Origin: Belnapia moabensis DSM 16746
Lineage (GTDB): Bacteria > Pseudomonadota > Alphaproteobacteria > Acetobacterales > Acetobacteraceae
Reading direction: 5' to 3'
Length of the DNA stretch: 41,935 nucleotides
NCBI RefSeq assembly: GCF_000745835.1
Contig: NZ_JQKB01000047.1
Span: forward strand, 1-41,935
The position numbers and the translations under genes were made by a program. The notes under the pieces were generated by a model. It saw only the letters and a program-made list of their open reading frames with translations. It did no database searches and was not told the origin of the DNA. Shown piece by piece: positions 33,634-41,632 of the stretch. The first letter of the stretch is position 1. Every line of letters begins with the position of its first letter.

Positions 33634-33646
33634 AAACCTTGAGTTT

Positions 33647-34267
33647 TTACTCGCCCTCTTTCGCCAGGGCGTCCAAGGCCGCGGTGAAGCCGCGGAAGGA
33701 GACGGGGATGGAGGCGTCGCCGCCGGCGGCGTCCTTCCATTCCAGCCGGCCGGCGGCCTCGGCGGGGCGGGCGCGCAGGCGGCGCAGCACCGCCTCGTCG
33801 CGCAGCTCCAGCTCGGCGAAGCAGCCGCGCGGCATGCAGTTGCGGAAGGCGACCGTCAGCGGCGCCTCGGCCGGGCGGTTCGGGATGTCGAGCACCAGCT
33901 TCGCCGGCTGACCGACCTGCAGGTTCACCGGAACCTGCGCCACCAGCCGCAGCGGCTCACCTTTCGCGGTGCGGCCGATGGCGAGCACGGCCACCGGCTG
34001 CTGGCGCTGGTCCTGCGTCGTCTGCGCCATCTCGCAGAGCCGGGCGGCGGGTGTGGTGCCGCTGGCAGCGCGCGTCTCGCAGCGGACCACCCAGTCGGCG
34101 AAAACGGCCATGGTGCGGTCGGGGCTGCTCTCGCCGGCGGGTGCGGGGTTGGGCGCCGCCTGGGCCGGCGGGGCTGCCGGGCGCTGGGCGGTCTGGGCCT
34201 GGCCGATGGTCGGGGCGGAGGCGGCGAGCATCGCCGTTGCAGCCAGAGCCTTGAACGTCACGCGCAT
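33647..34267 (-). CDS. Invasion-associated locus B (IalB) family protein
   Basis: This is a 206-residue exported protein. Residues 1-24 are a Sec signal ending QAQ, then a Pro/Ala-rich linker to about 50. The IalB domain follows, with FADWVVRCETR, ARLCEMAQTTQDQRQQPV, VLAIGRTAKGEPLRLVAQVPVNL and FRNCMPRGCFAELEL. Four cysteines could form two disulfides. The family is named from Bartonella but is widespread in environmental alphaproteobacteria, so no virulence role is implied. GAGGAA precedes the ATG. It lies 74 bases downstream of the HldE-like gene on the same strand. Confidence 0.9.
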   Translation of the reverse strand: MRVTFKALAATAMLAASAPTIGQAQTAQRPAAPPAQAAPNPAPAGESSPDRTMAVFADWVVRCETRAASGTTPAARLCEMAQTTQDQRQQPVAVLAIGRTAKGEPLRLVAQVPVNLQVGQPAKLVLDIPNRPAEAPLTVAFRNCMPRGCFAELELRDEAVLRRLRARPAEAAGRLEWKDAAGGDASIPVSFRGFTAALDALAKEGE

Positions 34268-34341
34268 GTATTCCTCGGCACCCTGTTGGCCGGATGCCTG
34301 TAACCCGCGCCGGGGTCTTCACACAACCTTGAGCTGACGGT

Positions 34342-35754
34342 TCAGAGCCCGTGTTGCGGTTCGGGCACGGGGCGGCGGACGATGCCGCCCCATTCCTGCA
34401 TGATGTCGCCGCCGGCCAGCGTCTCCGGCGCGCGGCCGGGGTCCTGCACCAGCACATCCGGGCGGAGCATGCGGATCAGGTCGAGCGCCGTCTCCACGCC
34501 GTAGCGGATGACGAGGTCGACGCTGTTGCGCTCGGCCAGCGCCGACGCCGCCGGGTCGCCATCGGCGATGCCGACGACCAGCCGGTCGCACCAGTCCTGC
34601 GCGCGGTCGAGCAGGTGTGGTTCGGCCGCCGCGGTGCTGGCGGCGAGGAAGCCGACGCGGTGGCCGGCGCGGCGCCAGCCCTCGACGCGCTCGGCGGCCT
34701 GGCCGCGGGTGACGAGCTTGCGGGCGGCGAGGCGGCCGGGGGTGAGGACTTCGAGGAATTCGTCCTCGCGCACCACGCCGATGCCGGACTTACCCATGGC
34801 GATGCCGGCGGCGAGCGCGGCGAGGCGGGCGACCACCGGCAGCGGCAGGCCGACCGCGAGGCCGGTGGCGGCGACGGAGATCACCGCGTCGCCGGCGCCG
34901 GCCGGGTCGACCAGCTCCGCCACATCGGCGGGCAGGTGCTGCGGCACCGCATCCTCGCCGACGAGCATGACGCCCGCCGGGCCACGGACGACGAGCACGG
35001 CGCCGAAGCCGTGGGCCGTACGGAGCGCCGTGGCGGCGGCGGCGATCTCCACATCGGTGCCAGTGGGCAGGCCGGTGGCGGCGGCGAGCTCGGCGCAATC
35101 GGGGATGATGAGGTCGGCGCCGGCGAAGCGGCCCGGGTCGCCGCCGCGCGGATCGACCACCACCTTGCGCCCGGCGGTGCGGGCGGCGGCGATCAGCCGT
35201 GTCGCGGTGGTGCCGGCGAGCACGCCCTTGCGGTAGTCGGAGAGCACCATGACCGTGGTCGCCGCCACCGCATCAGCGGCGATGCGCACGAGGCGGTCGG
35301 CGAGGCGGGGATGGATGGGCGCCGCCTCCTCATGGTCGGCGCGGAGCAGTTGCTGGCCGCTGGCGACGAAGCGCGTCTTCACCGTGGTGGCGCGGCCGCC
35401 CTGGACCAAGAGCCAGGGCTCGACGCCCGGCTGGCCGCCGATCAGCCCGGTGAGGTCGCTGCCCGCCTGGTCGTCGCCGACGATGGAGACGAAGGCGACG
35501 GCGGCGCCGAGGGCTGTCAGATTCCGTACAACGTTGCCGGCGCCGCCGGGCAGCGCGACTTCCCGCTCCACCGCGAGGACGGGGATGGGGGCTTCGGGGC
35601 TGATGCGCTCGACGCGGCCATAGACGTAGCGGTCGAGCATCGCGTCGCCGACGACGAGGACGGTGCCGCGCTTCAGCTGCCGCACCGCCTCCAGCAGATC
35701 GGCCGGGATGGCGCCGGAAGGGCTCGGGCGGGGTTCGGGCGCGGGGCCGTGCAT
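34342..35754 (-). CDS. HldE-like heptose-7-phosphate kinase with decayed nucleotidyltransferase domain
   Basis: The 470-residue protein has the length of bifunctional HldE (RfaE), which makes ADP-heptose for LPS. The N-terminal kinase (about 28-345) looks intact: VLVVGDAMLDRYVYGRVERISPEAPIPVL, LPGGAGNVVRNL, and the PfkB end DPAGAGDA (catalytic Asp289). The C-terminal part (about 350-470) aligns in layout to the nucleotidyltransferase (HRVGF...RLVVGIADGD, RPDVLVQDPG). However, the FDILHAGH motif is replaced by AASTAAAEPH, so nucleotide transfer is not expected. The start could also be ATG 35826, eight bases after the phosphatase stop. No other heptose genes are nearby. Confidence 0.87.
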   Translation of the reverse strand: MHGPAPEPRPSPSGAIPADLLEAVRQLKRGTVLVVGDAMLDRYVYGRVERISPEAPIPVLAVEREVALPGGAGNVVRNLTALGAAVAFVSIVGDDQAGSDLTGLIGGQPGVEPWLLVQGGRATTVKTRFVASGQQLLRADHEEAAPIHPRLADRLVRIAADAVAATTVMVLSDYRKGVLAGTTATRLIAAARTAGRKVVVDPRGGDPGRFAGADLIIPDCAELAAATGLPTGTDVEIAAAATALRTAHGFGAVLVVRGPAGVMLVGEDAVPQHLPADVAELVDPAGAGDAVISVAATGLAVGLPLPVVARLAALAAGIAMGKSGIGVVREDEFLEVLTPGRLAARKLVTRGQAAERVEGWRRAGHRVGFLAASTAAAEPHLLDRAQDWCDRLVVGIADGDPAASALAERNSVDLVIRYGVETALDLIRMLRPDVLVQDPGRAPETLAGGDIMQEWGGIVRRPVPEPQHGL

Positions 35755-35833
35755 CCCACTGCGGTAGCCCAAGCCAGGGCTCACGCGCAAGGCGAGAGGT
35801 GCCAAATCTTGTAATGGGTGAGGCATCCCTCCG

Positions 35834-36628
35834 TCATGTGGAGAGGAAGCGCAGGCGGTGGCCCTCCAGCACCACGCAGCTCAGCGTGCCGCCGAAGCAG
35901 GCTCCGGTGTCGATGCCGATGCGGTGCGGGCGCACCACGGGCATCTCGCTCGGGGTGTGGCCGTGGACGACGACCAGCGGCAGGTCGCCGTCGAAGGAGA
36001 GGAAGGGCTCCCGTATCCAGACCAGGTCGAAGGGGTCCTGCCGCTCGGTCGGGATGCCGGGGCGAACGCCGGCATGGACGAAGAGGTAGTCGCCGGCGGC
36101 GTATTGCAGCGGGCAGTTGCGCAGCAGGTCGAGATCCTCCGGCAGGACGGCGGCAGGGGCCTCGGGATCCTCCGGGTCGGCGCCGTAGCTGGCGAGTGTC
36201 GCGGCGCCGCCATTGTCGAGCCAGAAGGGCAGCGCGCCGGGGTGGGCCTCCGGGTCGCAGGCGTCGAGCATCATCACCTCGTGGTTGCCCAGGAGGTTCA
36301 CCACCTCGACCTCGGCGAGGGCCTCGCCCAGCAGCGGCGCCGGGTCGAGCAGGCGGCGCAGCACGGCGGCGCTGTCCGGGCCGCGGTCGATGTAGTCGCC
36401 GAGATGGACGAGGGTGATGCGCTCCGCCGGGCGGGCGGCGGCGTCCTCGGCGATTAGGGCATGCATGGCGGCGAGGCGGTCGGCGCAGCCATGCACATCG
36501 CCCACGGCATAGATACGCCAGCCCGGCGGCAGGGCGCCGGGGGCGAGCTGGCCTGGCCAGGGCGAGGACCAGGGAGCAGCGGTGGGGCGCGCCGATCTCG
36601 GGGCGGCGCTTAGGGCATCGTTCACCAT
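35834..36628 (-). CDS. PPP-family metallophosphoesterase (serine/threonine phosphatase-like)
   Basis: This is a 264-residue calcineurin-like phosphatase of the PPP group. The metal-site motifs are all present: GDVHG (43-47), GDYIDRG (77-83), GNHE (114-117), FVHAG (183-187) and VHGHTP (221-226). This is the pattern of bacterial PrpA/PrpB and diadenosine tetraphosphatase-like enzymes. The first 35 residues are low-complexity and probably a tail. It is cytosolic. It lies directly upstream of the HldE-like gene on the same strand, and its TGA is eight bases from an alternative ATG of that gene. Phosphoprotein or dinucleotide substrates are both possible. Confidence 0.92.
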   Translation of the reverse strand: MVNDALSAAPRSARPTAAPWSSPWPGQLAPGALPPGWRIYAVGDVHGCADRLAAMHALIAEDAAARPAERITLVHLGDYIDRGPDSAAVLRRLLDPAPLLGEALAEVEVVNLLGNHEVMMLDACDPEAHPGALPFWLDNGGAATLASYGADPEDPEAPAAVLPEDLDLLRNCPLQYAAGDYLFVHAGVRPGIPTERQDPFDLVWIREPFLSFDGDLPLVVVHGHTPSEMPVVRPHRIGIDTGACFGGTLSCVVLEGHRLRFLST

Positions 36629-36681
36629 CCGGCGCGACTTTAGAGGATGACGCGCCGTACCGCACCGCGCCAGGACAGCGC

Positions 36682-37740
36682 ATGATCGTGACCGGACCCC
36701 GCCTCGCCGGCTTTCCCGCACCCCCGCCGGCCTCCCCGCCGATGGCGGGGCTGCTGCCCCTGCTTCGCCAGGCCCTGCCTGGGGCGGAGGGCCGTGTTGC
36801 CTTGCTTTTGAGCCCGGCCGGGCGGCTGGCCGGGCCGCCGGCGCGGCGGCGGCTGGCGCGGGCCTTGTTGCAGGACGCGGCCGAGACGGGCGGTGGCGCG
36901 GTCTATGACACGACGGCCGGGGAGCTGCTGCTGCTCGGCGCCATGCCGGCGGCGGCGCAGCGGGCGGCGGCGGCGCTGGCGCGGCTGGCCGGGCCGGAGG
37001 TGCCGCCGGCGACCATCTGGGCCCTGCCGAGGGATGCCGCCGCGCTGCTCGCCTGGGCCGCCGCGGCGCAGCTCGCCGGACCGGAGGCGGTGGCGCCGCC
37101 GCCGGTCGAGGGCTTGGCGGGGCTGGAGGGGCGGCTCGATTCGCTGCCGGCCGATACCGTGCTGCGGCACCGGCATGTGATCCGCCCGGGCTCGGCGGTG
37201 CCGGGGCGGGGGCGGCGGCTGCGGCTGTCGCGGCCGGCGCTCGCCGCGGTGCTGGGGCCGCTGGCGGCGGATGCCGATTTGATGGCGCATGCGGCGGATC
37301 GGCTGGCACGGCGTCTGCTGCCTGGCCTCGCCACCTGGGCGCGCGACCTGCCGGGCCGACGGCTGCTGCCGCTGCCATCGGGGGGGCTGCCGCCGCCGGC
37401 CGTGGCTCCGGGGCTGTTCGGCGTGCTGCCGCTTTCCGCCGCGGCCTGGCCGGGCTTGGCCGCGCAGCGGGAGGCGCTGGCGGCGCGGGGCTGGGGGCTG
37501 GCGCTCGAGGGGCTGGATGCGGAGGGACTTGGGCTGCTCGCCCCGGCCGGGTTGCCGGCGGATCTGCTGCTGCTGCGCTGGTCGCCGGCGCTGGAGGAGC
37601 GGGCGGCGCTCGCCGCGCTGCGTGGCCTGCCCGGGGAGCGGCTGGTGGTGACGGGCTGCGATGGGACGGCCGCGCTGGATTGGGCGGCGCGGCTCGGGGC
37701 GATGGCGACCGGGCCGGCGGCGGAGGCGGCATCAGCATGA
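36682..37740 (+). CDS. Degenerate EAL-like protein, first of a tandem pair
   Basis: The 352-residue, Ala/Leu/Arg-rich protein matches no active enzyme family I know. Its C-terminal quarter (AARGWGLALEGLDAEGLGLLAPAGLPADLLLLRWSPALE, then ERLVVTGCDGTAALDWAARLGA) follows the layout of the second half of EAL domains (G-x-x-[IVL]-A-[IVL]-D, L..LP.D.LK, [IVL]..EGVE). All catalytic acids and the EAL motif are missing. No signal or membrane helix is seen. AGGA precedes the ATG at 36682. It overlaps the next gene at ATGA, so the two are coupled. I infer a non-catalytic EAL-fold protein; c-di-GMP binding is unknown. Confidence 0.7.
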   Translation: MIVTGPRLAGFPAPPPASPPMAGLLPLLRQALPGAEGRVALLLSPAGRLAGPPARRRLARALLQDAAETGGGAVYDTTAGELLLLGAMPAAAQRAAAALARLAGPEVPPATIWALPRDAAALLAWAAAAQLAGPEAVAPPPVEGLAGLEGRLDSLPADTVLRHRHVIRPGSAVPGRGRRLRLSRPALAAVLGPLAADADLMAHAADRLARRLLPGLATWARDLPGRRLLPLPSGGLPPPAVAPGLFGVLPLSAAAWPGLAAQREALAARGWGLALEGLDAEGLGLLAPAGLPADLLLLRWSPALEERAALAALRGLPGERLVVTGCDGTAALDWAARLGAMATGPAAEAASA

Positions 37741-38885
37741 CGACGGCGGAACCTTCCCTTGCTCCGCTGCGGCCCTTCGCCGGGCCGCGTGGGGCCGATG
37801 CGCTGGCCCTCGCCCATTTCCTGCGCGAGGCGGTGGCGGCCGGCACGGTGCGGGAGGCGCTGCATCTCCGCCTCGGCACCCTGACCGAGGGGATGCGGCG
37901 GACCCATCACCACCGGCTGGTGCGGGATGCGCTGGCGCCACTGATGCGGCCGACCAGGGCACGTGTCTTCGAGCTGCCGAATGGCGATGTCGTCGCCATC
38001 GCGCCGCCGGAGGGGCGCCACCTGGGCGAGGTGCAGGAGGCGCTCGGCATCCTCTTCGCCGCCGAGGGGCCGATGCCTTTCACCCGGCGGCGGCTGCCGG
38101 AGGCGGCGGCGCTGCTGGCCGCGGTGGAGGAGAGCCTGACGTCGAGCCCGGCCGCTCCACGCTGGCCGGTGCCGGAGGAGGAGCGGCCGCCGATCTCGGC
38201 CGCCGACCTCGTCGCGTTGGAGCGGGGGCTCGGCCATGCCAGCCTGGCCCGCTTCCTGGTGCGGCGGCCGGTCTGTCGCCTGGCGCCCGGCGAATCGGGG
38301 CCGGAGACGGAGTGGGAGGACTGGTCGCTCGATTGGACGGAACTCTGCGCCACACTGCTGCCGGGGGCGGACACGGCGCTGGCCCCGGCGCTGTTCCGCC
38401 GGCTGCGGCGGCTGGCCGACCGGCGGCTGCTGAGCGAGCTGGCGCGGCCGGAGGATGCCAGGCGGCTCGGACGGGCCGGGCTGTCGCTGGCGCCGGAGAC
38501 GGTGGCGGAGGCAGAATTCCTCCGCCTCGACGCGGCGCTGGGGCCGGAGCGGCGGGGGCGGATGACCGTCTGCTTCGCCGCGGGGGATGCGCTGGCAAAT
38601 CCGGCGGGCTTCGCCTTCGCGCGGGACTTCTGCCGGCTGCGGGGGTGGCGGGTGGCGCTCGACCTCGCGGCGCCGGCCTTGCTGTCGGGGCTGCCGCTGG
38701 CGGGGCTGCAGGTGGATCTGCTGCGGCTGCGGTGGTCGGCGGCGTTGCCGGGCTTCGCCGCGGCGCTGCCGGAGGACCGCGCCGCGGTGGTGCTGGCGGG
38801 GGCGGACCGGGCGGCGGCGATCGGCTGGGGCTGGGAGGCGGGCATCACCTTGTTCGAAGGGCGGTTGCTGCGGCCGCGGGGGTGA
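37737..38885 (+). CDS. Degenerate EAL-like protein, second of the pair
   Basis: This 382-residue soluble protein shares its ending with the preceding gene. It has CRLRGWRVALDLAAPALLSGLPLAGLQVDLLRLRWSAALP, followed by AAVVLAGADRAAAIGWGWEAGITLFEGRLLRP. The latter matches the end of EAL domains (the 'QG' and final Pro positions). No EAL, DDFG or metal-ligand Glu/Asp pattern remains. The N-terminal 200 residues (RLGTLTEGMRRTHHHRLVRDAL, VFELPNGDVVAIAPP) may be a separate domain, which I do not recognise. It starts inside the stop of the previous gene and ends 16 bases before the ABC ATPase gene. It could form a heterodimer with its neighbour. Confidence 0.72.
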   Translation: MTTAEPSLAPLRPFAGPRGADALALAHFLREAVAAGTVREALHLRLGTLTEGMRRTHHHRLVRDALAPLMRPTRARVFELPNGDVVAIAPPEGRHLGEVQEALGILFAAEGPMPFTRRRLPEAAALLAAVEESLTSSPAAPRWPVPEEERPPISAADLVALERGLGHASLARFLVRRPVCRLAPGESGPETEWEDWSLDWTELCATLLPGADTALAPALFRRLRRLADRRLLSELARPEDARRLGRAGLSLAPETVAEAEFLRLDAALGPERRGRMTVCFAAGDALANPAGFAFARDFCRLRGWRVALDLAAPALLSGLPLAGLQVDLLRLRWSAALPGFAAALPEDRAAVVLAGADRAAAIGWGWEAGITLFEGRLLRPRG

Positions 38886-38901
38886 CGCATATGGCGGGCG
38901 C

Positions 38902-39651
38902 ATGGAAACGCCCGCTATCCTCGCCGAGGCGCTGAGCAAGCGCTACGCGCCCGATGCGCCGCCGGCGGTCGATGCCCTTTCCTTCTCGATGCCGCGCGGG
39001 GCGACCTGGGGGCTGCTCGGCGGCAATGGGGCGGGCAAGACGACGACCATCGCCATGCTGCTCGGCCTGCTGGTGCCGAGCGGGGGACGAATCAGCGTGC
39101 TCGGGCATGACATGGCGCGGGACCGGTTCTCGGCGCTGGCGCGGATGAATTTCTCCTCGCCCTACATCGCCTTGCCGGCGCGGCTGAGCGTGGCGGAGAA
39201 CCTGCGGGTCTATGCGCATCTCTACGACGTGCCGGAGGCGGAGCGGCGGATCGGCGAGTTGGCGGCGCAATTGCAGCTCACCGGGTTGCTGGACCGGCCG
39301 GCGGGGGAGCTTTCGGCCGGGCAGAAGACGCGGGTGGCGCTGGCGAAGTCGCTGGTCAACCGGCCGGAGCTGCTGCTGCTGGATGAGCCGACCGCGAGCC
39401 TCGACCCGGATACGGGGGATTGGGTGCGGAGCTGGCTGGAGCGGTATCGCACGGAGACCGGCTGCTCCATCCTGCTCGCCAGCCACAACATGGCAGAGGT
39501 CGAGCGGCTCTGCGGTCATGTGCTGATGCTGAAGCAAGGGCGGGTGGTCGACAGCGGCAGCCCGGCGGAGCTGCTCGGCAAGTATGGGCGGGAGGATCTG
39601 GAGCAGGTCTTCCTCGACATCGCCCGTGGGCGGCAGCGGGTGCCGGCGTGA
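38902..39651 (+). CDS. ABC-2 type exporter ATP-binding protein
   Basis: This is a 249-residue ATPase of the ABC-2 (drug/polysaccharide/cytochrome) class. It has Walker A GGNGAGKT (40-47), signature LSAGQKTR (137-144), Walker B LLLLDEP (157-163) and switch His in ASHNMAEVERLC. The form with VLGHDMARDRF and RMNFSSPYIALPARLSVAENL is typical of exporters with a separate permease. It drives transport through the product of the next gene, which it overlaps by GTGA (39648-39651). The start at 38902 is forced by the distance to the Walker A; its ribosome-binding site is weak. Confidence 0.92.
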   Translation: METPAILAEALSKRYAPDAPPAVDALSFSMPRGATWGLLGGNGAGKTTTIAMLLGLLVPSGGRISVLGHDMARDRFSALARMNFSSPYIALPARLSVAENLRVYAHLYDVPEAERRIGELAAQLQLTGLLDRPAGELSAGQKTRVALAKSLVNRPELLLLDEPTASLDPDTGDWVRSWLERYRTETGCSILLASHNMAEVERLCGHVLMLKQGRVVDSGSPAELLGKYGREDLEQVFLDIARGRQRVPA

Positions 39652-40451
39652 ATCGGGCTGCCTTCCGCCGGGTCTGGGGGATCATCTACCGGCATCTCGC
39701 GCTCTACCGGCGGTCCTGGCCGCGCGTCCTGGAGCTGATGTACTGGCCAGTGCTGCAGATGGTGGTGTGGGGGTTCGTCACCTCCTATCTCGCGGGCGTG
39801 CAGGGGAATACCGCCAGCGTCGCCGCGGGCGTGCTGCTCGGCGGTGTGCTGCTGTGGGAGGTGGCGCTCAGGAGCCAGATGGGCTTCTCGCTCTCCTTCC
39901 TCGAGGAGATCTGGTCGCGCAACCTGGGCCATGTCTTCGTCAGCCCGCTTCGGCCGCGCGAGCTCGTGGCGGCGCTGATGGGGATGAGCATCATCCGCGT
40001 CCTGGTCGGCGTGCTGCCGGCGATGCTGCTGGCCTGGCTGCTCTACTCCTTCGGCATCCTGACGATGGGGCCGGTGGTCGTCGGCTTCTTCGCGGCGCTG
40101 CTGGTGATGGGCTGGGCGGTGGCGCTCGGCGTCACCGCGCTGATCCTGCGCTATGGGGCGGGGGCGGAGGCGCTGGCCTGGTCGATCCTGTTCGGGCTGA
40201 CGCCTTTTTCCGCAGTGTTCTATCCCGTCGCCATCCTGCCCGGCTGGTTGCAGCCGGTGGCACTCGCCCTGCCCTCGGCGCATGTCTTCGAGGGGATGCG
40301 GGCGGCGCTGCGCGACGGGACGGTGGAGACGGGGCACCTGCTGGCGGCCTTCGCGCTCGATGCCCTGTGGCTGGCGCTGATGGGGTACGTCTTCCTCCGC
40401 CAATTCGAATCGGCGCGGGTGCGGGGCGCGCTGCTCAATATCGGGGAATAG
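39648..40451 (+). CDS. ABC-2 type exporter permease
   Basis: This is a 267-residue inner-membrane permease with about six helices. It has the ABC-2 features RRSWPRVLELMYWPVLQMVVWGF (amphipathic entry helix and first helix), SRNLGHVFVSPLRPRELV, and FGLTPFSAVFYPVAILPGWLQPVALALPSAHVFEGMRAAL, the classic pattern after the fifth helix. Translation starts at a GTG overlapping the ATPase stop (GTGA). A dimer with two ATPase subunits is expected. The substrate (lipid, polysaccharide or drug) cannot be told. It ends eight bases before the histidine-phosphatase ATG. Confidence 0.92.
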   Translation: MNRAAFRRVWGIIYRHLALYRRSWPRVLELMYWPVLQMVVWGFVTSYLAGVQGNTASVAAGVLLGGVLLWEVALRSQMGFSLSFLEEIWSRNLGHVFVSPLRPRELVAALMGMSIIRVLVGVLPAMLLAWLLYSFGILTMGPVVVGFFAALLVMGWAVALGVTALILRYGAGAEALAWSILFGLTPFSAVFYPVAILPGWLQPVALALPSAHVFEGMRAALRDGTVETGHLLAAFALDALWLALMGYVFLRQFESARVRGALLNIGE

Positions 40452-40458
40452 CGGCGCG

Positions 40459-41094
40459 ATGCCGGAGACACGCTTCCACCTCATTCGCCATGCGCTGGTC
40501 GAGCCCAAGGCGCGGACGTTGTTCTACGGCGCGATGGATGTGCCGCTCTGCGACCTGGCGCTGAAGCAGGATGCCTCGCTGTTCCGCTGGCTGGCGGCGC
40601 GGCTGCCGCGGCCCGCGGTGTGGGTGACCTCCAACCTGGCGCGGACGCGGGCGACGGCGGCGGCGGTCTTCGCGGCGGGCTATCCGGAACAGGACATGGC
40701 GACGGAGCCGGGGCTGGCCGAGCAGCATCTCGGCGAGTGGCAGGGGCTGCCGCATGAGGCGCTGGCGGCGAAGCTGCGGCACCCGGCACATCCCTTCTGG
40801 CCGCATGCGGCGGAGGAGGAGCCGCCGGGGGGCGAGAGCTTCGCCACCGTCACCGCCCGCGTCGGCGAGGTGCTGGACCGGCTGGCGGGGGCACATGCGG
40901 GTGAGGATGTGGTGGTGGTCGCGCATGGCGGCTCGATCCGGGCGGCGATCGCCCATGCGCTGGGGCTGACGGGACACCAGGCGTTGGCCTTCTCCATCCG
41001 CAACCTCGGGGTGACGCGGATGGAGCGGCATGGCGGGGACTGGCGCGTCTCCGCCGTCAACGAGGAACCCTGGGTGATGCCGGAGTTCGTATAG
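40459..41094 (+). CDS. Histidine phosphatase (phosphoglycerate-mutase-like) family protein
   Basis: This is a 211-residue protein of histidine-phosphatase branch 1. The RHG-like motif is LIRHALVEP (Arg10, His11, Ala in place of Gly). A second phosphate-binding arginine is in TSNLARTRATAAAV, an acid is in EQHLGEWQG, and the second His is in VVVAHGGSIRAAIAHAL. Such proteins range from mutases to alpha-ribazole phosphatases (CobC) and general phosphatases. It follows the ABC-2 permease by seven bases, so it is probably in the same transcript, and converges with the RTX fragment. The function in this operon is unknown. Confidence 0.9.
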   Translation: MPETRFHLIRHALVEPKARTLFYGAMDVPLCDLALKQDASLFRWLAARLPRPAVWVTSNLARTRATAAAVFAAGYPEQDMATEPGLAEQHLGEWQGLPHEALAAKLRHPAHPFWPHAAEEEPPGGESFATVTARVGEVLDRLAGAHAGEDVVVVAHGGSIRAAIAHALGLTGHQALAFSIRNLGVTRMERHGGDWRVSAVNEEPWVMPEFV

Positions 41095-41101
41095 GCTCCG
41101 G

Positions 41102-41632
41102 CTACAGGATTTTCACCCACTGCGTCAGGTGATCGAGGAAGACATCCTTGTCCATGCCGTTCAGGACGATGGTGTTGTCGCCGATGGTGATCTTCGTCAC
41201 CCCATGGTCGCCGCTGACATAGGGCGCCAGGTCCTTCGGCGTCATGATGCCGGAGCCGTTGATGTCCTGGGCGAACATCAGCTTGTCTCCGGTCGAGAAG
41301 TCGGTGATCCGGTCGTAGCCGAAATCGTCGCCGAAGTAGAAGAAGTCGTGGCCGTCGCCGCCGGACATGACATCGTTGCCGGCACCGCCCGAGAGGACGT
41401 CGTCGCCTGTGTCGCCGATCAAGGTGTCGTTGCCATCGCCGCCGTTCAGCAAGTCGTCATCCTTGCCGCCGATGAGGGAGTCGTTGCCGGCGCCGCCGTA
41501 GAGGTCGTCGTCTCCCTTGCTGCCGTCGAGCGTGTCAGCGCCGGCGCCGCCGTTGAGGAGGTCGTTGCCGTCGTCGCCGGCGAGGAAGTCCTGCCCACCG
41601 CCACCCCAGATTTCGTCGTCCCCCTTGCCGCC
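41102..41632 (-). pseudogene. RTX calcium-binding repeat protein, C-terminal part cut by IS element
   Basis: This is the C-terminal part of a secreted RTX (hemolysin-type) protein. About nine GGxGxDxUx nonapeptides are seen (GGAGADTLD, GGAGNDSLI, GGDGNDTLI, GGAGNDVMS, GGDGHDFFYF and others), which bind Ca2+ as a beta-roll. They are followed by the usual ITDFSTGDKLMFAQDI end segment and a C-terminal tail ending QWVKIL, where the type I secretion signal lies. The upstream part is missing. At 41633 the sequence changes into the end of an insertion sequence, whose last bases supply a spurious ATG in frame. The remaining stretch is probably not made as a full protein. Confidence 0.85.

Noticed and set aside
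41300-41632. RTX repeats as a possible DNA repeat array or CRISPR
   Set aside because: The periodicity (27 bases) encodes GGxGxDxUx nonapeptides with codon variation, so it is a protein repeat; no spacers are present.
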